Source: Spirochaetaceae bacterium
GTDB lineage: Bacteria; Spirochaetota; Spirochaetia; Treponematales; Breznakiellaceae
Assembly: GCA_031288215.1 (NCBI GenBank)
Contig: JAITRV010000321.1
Location: forward strand, 1 to 18,180
Length of the DNA: 18,180 bases
Reading direction: 5' to 3'
In this document: positions 14,129 through 18,180 of the stretch, piece by piece
Layout of the letters: the number at the start of each line of letters is the position of its first letter
How positions within the stretch are numbered: position 1 is the stretch's first letter
Notes under the pieces: generated by a model
Database searches by the model: none
Told to the model about the DNA's origin: nothing
The model's input: only the letters and a program-made list of their open reading frames with translations
Position numbers and translations under genes: made by a program

Positions 14129-16186
14129 ATGAAAGCAACAAAGGAATTTCGTTTATCCTTTACGGAAGAAGCTCGGAAAATCGTTTCCCAAATGTCTCTG
14201 GAGGAAAAAATTTACCTTATGAGCGGCAGATCCTCTCTGGAGGATAATGCCGAGGCATTTAACCGTCCCAGCGCCGATAATCACTACAATGTCTATCCTT
14301 ATCCCGCGGGAGGAAATGAAAGGCTGGGGGTGCCGGAGATGCGTTTTTGTGACGGCCCCCGGGGGGTTGTCTGTGAGAAAAGCACCTGTTTTCCCGTCAC
14401 CATGGCCCGGGGCGCCACCTTTGATCCGGAGCTTGAAGAAGAAATCGGGAAGGTAATCGGCCGGGAAATTCGCGCCTATGGCGGCAATTACTATGGGGGC
14501 GTTTGTATCAACCTCCCTTATAATCCCGGCTGGGGACGCAGCCAGGAGACCTACGGGGAAGACGATTTTCATTTAAGCGTCATGGGTATCGGACTCCTGA
14601 AGGGCATCCAATATCAGAACGTTATTGCCTGTATCAAACATTATGCCTTTAACAGCATGGAAAACGGCCGGTTTGTGGTCAGCGTGACGGCGAATAAACG
14701 GACCGAGCGCGAAGTGTATCTTCGCCATTTCGAAGAATGTATTAAGGCGGGCGCCGCTTCGGTAATGAGTTCCTACAACAAATACCAGGGCGTCTACAAC
14801 GGCATGAACAAATATCTTTTGACCGATGTTCTTAAAACGGAATGGGACTTCGACGGCTTTGTCAGTTCCGATTTTATGTGGGGAACCAGGGACACGGTCA
14901 GAGCCGCCAATGCCGGCCTTGATATCGAAATGTGCGATACCCACTTTTACGGCGAAAGCCTTGTTCAGGCCGTCAAGGAAGGCAACGTCAGCGAAGATGT
15001 CATTAACGATGCCGCCCTTCGTATTGTCCGTACCCTCCTTGCCTTTTCTCAAGCGCCGGACCCTGAAGAGTATCCCCGCAAGCTTATCGGGAGCTTGGCC
15101 CATGTGGAACTGGCAAAAAAAGCCGCCCGTAAGGCCATGACCCTGATCAAAAACGATAAAGACGTGCTGCCCTTCTCCAAGGAAAAAACCAAAACGGTGG
15201 CGGTACTGGGGCTGCTGGGCAATGTGGAAAATATCGGTGACCACGGTTCAAGCCGGGTATTCCCGCATTATGTCGTAACTCCCGTTGCCGGCGTAAGCAA
15301 ACTGTTACCGGAAGCGGAAGTAATATACTACAATGGAGCGGATACCGCAAAGGCCCGGAAAATCGCCGGTGAAGCCGATGCGGTGATTATCGTTGCCGGA
15401 TACAATCATGATGATGAAGGAGAATATATATCCGCCTCCACACAATTTAAACGGGATATGGGCGGTGACAGAAAGGAATCCCTTGGCCTTCACAAGAACG
15501 AAATCGAACTGATTAAATCCGTTGCGCCGGTGAATCCGAAAACCGCGGTTGTCCTTATCGGCGGCAACATGATTATGATCGATGAATGGAAGGACAAGAC
15601 CCCGGCGATCCTCATGGCCTATTATCCCGGCCAGGAAGGAGGAACGGTTATTGCCGAAACCCTCTTTGGGGATAATAATCCGGGCGGCAAACTGCCCTTC
15701 GTCATTGTCAAGAAAGAAAGCGATCTTCCCCGGGTAGATTGGCTCGCGGAGGAACAGATATACAACTACTACCATGGTTTCCAAAAACTGGACAAAGAAG
15801 GGATCGAGCCGTCCGTACCCTATGGGTTCGGCCTCTCCTATACGCGTTTTGAATATTCCGGCGCCTCTTTCGAGGTTAAGGGGGATACTGTTATCGCCAA
15901 GGTTACGGTAAAAAATTCCGGCAGCAGAGAGGGCGATGAAGTGGCGCAGTTCTATGTCGGGTTCTCCAAATCCGGGATTGACCGGCCGGTTAAATCCCTG
16001 CGGGGATTTAAAAGACTCACCCTCAAAGCCGGTGAGTCAAAACCCGTGGAGATTTCCTGTCCCTTGAGCAAACTGACCTGGTGGAACGAAAACAAGTGGG
16101 AGCTTGAAAAGATACCGTATGAAGCTTACATCGGTTCCAGCAGCGCTGAAAAGGATCTCCTGAAGGGAAGCTTTACGGTTGTCTAG
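14129..16186 (+). CDS. Glycoside hydrolase family 3 (beta-glucosidase or beta-xylosidase-like), copy 2
   Basis: The second GH3 enzyme is 685 residues, with start ATG 14129 preceded by AAGGAGA at 6 nt spacing. The TIM barrel shows CDGPRGVVC, GRSQETYGED, KHYAFNSME and nucleophile motif GFVSSDF (Asp248). The sandwich domain has YNHDDEGEY, with Glu430 or Glu432 as likely acid/base. A fibronectin III-like end follows (GDEVAQFYVG, DRPVKSLRGFKRL). There is no signal peptide, so the enzyme is cytosolic. It is an obvious paralogue of the GH3 at 7036-9081, with long identical stretches such as the first three motifs. It is the last gene of the rightward operon, 41 nt after permease 2. Keeping two related enzymes suggests different linkages or aglycones of the same import substrate; this is inferred. 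Confidence 0.93.
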   Translation: MKATKEFRLSFTEEARKIVSQMSLEEKIYLMSGRSSLEDNAEAFNRPSADNHYNVYPYPAGGNERLGVPEMRFCDGPRGVVCEKSTCFPVTMARGATFDPELEEEIGKVIGREIRAYGGNYYGGVCINLPYNPGWGRSQETYGEDDFHLSVMGIGLLKGIQYQNVIACIKHYAFNSMENGRFVVSVTANKRTEREVYLRHFEECIKAGAASVMSSYNKYQGVYNGMNKYLLTDVLKTEWDFDGFVSSDFMWGTRDTVRAANAGLDIEMCDTHFYGESLVQAVKEGNVSEDVINDAALRIVRTLLAFSQAPDPEEYPRKLIGSLAHVELAKKAARKAMTLIKNDKDVLPFSKEKTKTVAVLGLLGNVENIGDHGSSRVFPHYVVTPVAGVSKLLPEAEVIYYNGADTAKARKIAGEADAVIIVAGYNHDDEGEYISASTQFKRDMGGDRKESLGLHKNEIELIKSVAPVNPKTAVVLIGGNMIMIDEWKDKTPAILMAYYPGQEGGTVIAETLFGDNNPGGKLPFVIVKKESDLPRVDWLAEEQIYNYYHGFQKLDKEGIEPSVPYGFGLSYTRFEYSGASFEVKGDTVIAKVTVKNSGSREGDEVAQFYVGFSKSGIDRPVKSLRGFKRLTLKAGESKPVEISCPLSKLTWWNENKWELEKIPYEAYIGSSSAEKDLLKGSFTVV

Positions 16187-16235
16187 GTTGTAAAGCATCC
16201 CCGGATCACGTTCTAAGGTTGACCCGCAAGATTGA

Positions 16236-16284
16236 GGGGGAGATGCGGGCCGCTACCCGAAGCATGCGTGGCCCGCAGACCCCC
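16236..16284. terminator. Long hairpin between convergent GH3 copy 2 and transketolase genes
   Basis: TGCGGGCC (16244-16251) pairs perfectly with GGCCCGCA (16270-16277). After a small internal loop, five G (16236-16240) pair with five C (16280-16284). The loop is 18 nt. The structure sits 50 nt beyond the GH3 stop and 44 nt beyond the transketolase stop on the other strand. It has no T tract, so it is a weak terminator candidate. It overlaps the displaced hrpB tail, and the base missing here relative to hrpB makes the stem perfect. Confidence 0.45.
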
Positions 16285-16307
16285 GCGGAGGGAGCAGCGA
16301 GGAGTGA
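16239..16307 (+). pseudogene. Displaced 3' tail of hrpB, right copy of direct repeat
   Basis: Bases 16239-16275 match the end of hrpB (5997-6034) with one gap and one substitution. Read from 16251 in the hrpB frame the sequence gives RYPKHAWPADPRGGSSEE and then TGA at 16305-16307. HrpB proteins typically end with RYPKHxWPxDP followed by a short tail, so this looks like a genuine old hrpB terminus rather than chance. The upstream part of the gene is missing, a one-base deletion breaks the frame before Arg-Tyr, and no start or ribosome site exists. It is not expected to be expressed as protein. The rest of the gap 16187-16327 holds nothing else I recognise. Confidence 0.6.
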
Positions 16308-16327
16308 GGATCGAATCAGTGGGCGCC

Positions 16328-17272
16328 TTACTTCTTTCTGCTTACCGCTTTCTTTGCCGTTTCCACCAGATGTTCCGAACTGAGTCCGTAGCGCGTTAAG
16401 AGCTCTTCCGCCGGACCGGAGCGGCCAAATTCATCGTTGACCCCCACGCGAATGACCGGAACCGGATACTCGGCGCAGACAAGTTCGCAGACCGCGGATC
16501 CCAGGCCTCCCACGACGCTGTGTTCCTCGGCGGTAACAAGGACGCCGGTTTCGGCGGCGGCTTTGAGGATAAGGTCCTTATCGAGGGGTTTTATGGTATG
16601 AATATCAATGACCCGCGGATGGATCCCTTCCTTTTCCAACAGATCGGCGGCGCCGAGGGCTTTCTGAACCATAAGGCCCGTAGCGACGATGGTGAGGTCG
16701 CCGCCGTCCCGCAGGGTAACGCCTTTCCCCAAGGTGAAGGAATAGCCCGGTATAGCGTCCGTAACCGTATCCACGGCAATCCGGCCGGTACGCATAAAAC
16801 AGGGGCCCTCATAGTCAATGATGGCCTTGACCGCTTCCCGGGTTTCATGGGCATCGCACGGGGCCAGGACCACCATGCCGGGTACGGTACGCATGAGGCT
16901 GAGATCCTCGATACACTGATGGGTCGCCCCGTCTTCTCCCACCGTAAGCCCCGCATGGCTTCCGATGATCTTTACGTTTAAGTGAGGATAGGCAACTGAA
17001 TTTCGGATCTGATCGTAACCCCGGCCGGCGGTGAACATGGCAAAGGAATGACAAAAGGCGATTTTCCCGGTCGTCGCGAATCCCGCGGCCATATCGATCA
17101 TATTCGCTTCGGCGATACCCACGTTAAAAAAACGATCCGGGTATTTTTGAGCGAAAACCTCGCTCATCGTACAGGACGCGAGGTCCGCATCTAAGGCTAC
17201 CATGAGGGGATTTTCCCCGAATTCACCAAGCGCGTTTCCGTAAGCAACTCTGGTGGAAATCTTTTCGCCCAT
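16328..17272 (-). CDS. Transketolase, C-terminal subunit (split enzyme)
   Basis: This 314-residue protein carries the pyrimidine-binding and C-terminal domains of transketolase. VGIAEANMI contains the Glu55 that activates thiamine diphosphate. Also present are CHSFAMFTAGRGYDQIRNSVAY, GSHAGLTVGEDGATHQCIEDL (TKT-specific loop) and a C-terminal domain with VLVTAEEHSVVGGLGSAV. It works as a complex with the N-terminal subunit encoded just upstream, moving two-carbon ketol units between sugar phosphates in the pentose phosphate pathway. ATG 17272 is 3 nt after the partner's stop, with GGAGGG inside the partner's last codons, so the pair is co-translated. It converges on the sugar cassette. A similar architecture exists in DXP synthase and other ketolases, but the motifs favour transketolase. 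Confidence 0.93.
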   Translation of the reverse strand: MGEKISTRVAYGNALGEFGENPLMVALDADLASCTMSEVFAQKYPDRFFNVGIAEANMIDMAAGFATTGKIAFCHSFAMFTAGRGYDQIRNSVAYPHLNVKIIGSHAGLTVGEDGATHQCIEDLSLMRTVPGMVVLAPCDAHETREAVKAIIDYEGPCFMRTGRIAVDTVTDAIPGYSFTLGKGVTLRDGGDLTIVATGLMVQKALGAADLLEKEGIHPRVIDIHTIKPLDKDLILKAAAETGVLVTAEEHSVVGGLGSAVCELVCAEYPVPVIRVGVNDEFGRSGPAEELLTRYGLSSEHLVETAKKAVSRKK

Positions 17273-17275
17273 CTC

Positions 17276-18118
17276 TTATCCCTCCAGTTCTTTAATCTGC
17301 GCGTTTAATTCATTATAGGCGCTTGTATATTCTTCAGCAGTAGGCCGGCCGCCATGCCATTTTACCTCGTTCTCAAAGAAAGAGACCCCCCGGCCCTTAA
17401 TTGTCCGGGCGATAATCGCCGTGGGCTTTCCCTTGACCTTTTCCGCCTCGTCCAGGGCCGCTGATATTTCGGCCACCTCATGTCCGTTAATTCCGGTAAC
17501 ATGCCAGCCGAAGGCCTTGAATTTGTCCTCCAGGGGATAAATGGACATAATTTCATCCACCGATCCATCCAACTGGAGGCGGTTATTATCAACAAAGAGG
17601 CAGAGGTTGTCGATTTTAAAATGGGCCGCGGCCATAGCGGCTTCCCAATTCTGGCCTTCCTGAATTTCCCCGTCTCCGACAACGGTATAAACCCGGTAAT
17701 CCAGCTTATCCAGCCGGGCGGCCAGGGCTATCCCCGCGGAAACCGAAAGCCCCTGCCCCAGAGACCCGGCGGACATATCAACCCCCGGCACCTGTTTCAT
17801 CTCGATATGGCCCGAAAGATAACTGTCGATGCGCCGGAAGGTTTTGAGGTCTTCCACCGGAAAAAATCCCCGCAGGGCCAGGGCCGCGTAAACCGCGGGG
17901 GTGCAATGCCCCTTGGAGAGGACAAACCGGTCCCGGTCAGGTTTTCGAGGCTTGTGGGGATCGATCCGCAGCCGGTCAAAATACAATACCGCCAGGATCT
18001 CCGCGATTGAAAAGGAGCCGCCTATATGCCCGGAATCGGCGGCTTGTACCGCTTCCAGGCCGCGCTTCCGTATTTGAGCCGCCCAAAGCTGTAATTGGCG
18101 TTTTTTATGTGGTTCCAT
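17276..18118 (-). CDS. Transketolase, N-terminal subunit (split enzyme)
   Basis: This 280-residue protein is the thiamine-diphosphate pyrophosphate-binding half of transketolase. It has HIGGS (31-35), SKGH (68-71), PGVDMSAGSLGQGLS (111-125) and the ThDP/Mg motif beginning GDG (148-150) and closing at DNN (177-179). Its length fits the N-terminal subunits found in bacteria and archaea with two-gene transketolases. ATG 18118 is preceded by GAGGAG about 8 nt upstream. The 62 nt from 18119 to the window edge hold this ribosome site and AT-rich sequence; any promoter may lie outside. Being next to a glycoside cassette suggests use of released pentoses, but this pairing may only be positional. Confidence 0.93.
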   Translation of the reverse strand: MEPHKKRQLQLWAAQIRKRGLEAVQAADSGHIGGSFSIAEILAVLYFDRLRIDPHKPRKPDRDRFVLSKGHCTPAVYAALALRGFFPVEDLKTFRRIDSYLSGHIEMKQVPGVDMSAGSLGQGLSVSAGIALAARLDKLDYRVYTVVGDGEIQEGQNWEAAMAAAHFKIDNLCLFVDNNRLQLDGSVDEIMSIYPLEDKFKAFGWHVTGINGHEVAEISAALDEAEKVKGKPTAIIARTIKGRGVSFFENEVKWHGGRPTAEEYTSAYNELNAQIKELEG

Positions 18119-18180
18119 CTCACCTCTCCTCTATCCCTTCTTGGTGTTCTCTCGTTTCTTTCGATACATATCAACATATA

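Larger units (their letters stand above)
6035..16238. mobile_element. Putative genomic island: glycoside cassette between hrpB-end repeats
   Basis: The region lies between two copies of the hrpB 3' end and contains only the AraC regulator, two GH3 enzymes and a CUT2 importer. By eye its GC content and codon choice are plainly different from trmB-ligA-hrpB: many A/T third positions instead of nearly all G/C. Insertion at the 3' end of a gene with regeneration of that end is typical of site-specific integration, but no integrase, transposase or terminal inverted repeat is visible. Homologous exchange or an old duplication of hrpB could also explain the repeats. The island call is inference; the repeats are seen directly. 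Confidence 0.45.

Noticed and set aside
14573..15244. 223-codon minus-strand frame opposite GH3 copy 2
   Set aside because: Antisense shadow of a clear GH3 gene; no start signal and no family features.
1..18180. CRISPR array, tRNA, rRNA, integrase or transposase genes
   Set aside because: Looked for on both strands; no regular repeat-spacer pattern, no cloverleaf or rRNA-like segment, and no recombinase motifs in any open frame.

Overview
The window reads as chromosomal DNA of a fermentative Gram-negative bacterium. A spirochaete of the Treponema group is my best guess. The reasons are a lipoprotein with a lipobox, long poly-G tracts inside coding sequence, a periplasmic sugar-binding protein, and a mix of very GC-rich and moderate-GC blocks. 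No rRNA or marker gene fixes the taxonomy, so this is inference.

Left block (1-6045, + strand, by eye very GC-rich and full of GGG/CCC codons): the 3' part of an unrecognised lipoprotein gene that starts outside the window; a 155-nt foldback palindrome filling the gap after it; then a tight housekeeping run of trmB (tRNA m7G46 methyltransferase), ligA (NAD-dependent DNA ligase, ATGA overlap with trmB) and hrpB (DEAH-type helicase).

Middle block (about 6046-16238, clearly lower GC): a 10-kb glycoside-use cassette. Reading leftward from a divergent control region at 9082-9351 are a glycoside hydrolase family 3 (GH3) enzyme and an AraC-family regulator whose start overlaps the GH3 stop. Reading rightward are a signal-peptide-bearing type I sugar-binding protein, a strong hairpin terminator, a CUT2-type ABC importer (permease, double-domain ATPase, permease, with 4-nt overlaps) and a second GH3 enzyme related to the first. 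Neither GH3 has a signal peptide, so the likely scheme is import of a small glycoside followed by cytosolic hydrolysis, with the AraC protein sensing the sugar.

Right block (16328-18118, - strand): the two halves of a split transketolase encoded as separate adjacent genes, which would feed pentose or hexose carbon into the non-oxidative pentose phosphate pathway.

Main unexpected result: the low-GC cassette is bracketed by direct repeats of the 3' end of hrpB (5997-6034 and 16239-16275, 36 of 38 columns identical). The distal copy still reads in the hrpB frame through the conserved YPKHxWP motif, runs on as WPADPRGGSSEE and stops, whereas the hrpB gene itself now ends WPEEL. This looks like a cassette inserted at the 3' end of hrpB, which replaced the gene's last codons and carried the old tail 10.2 kb away. 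No integrase or transposase is visible in the window.
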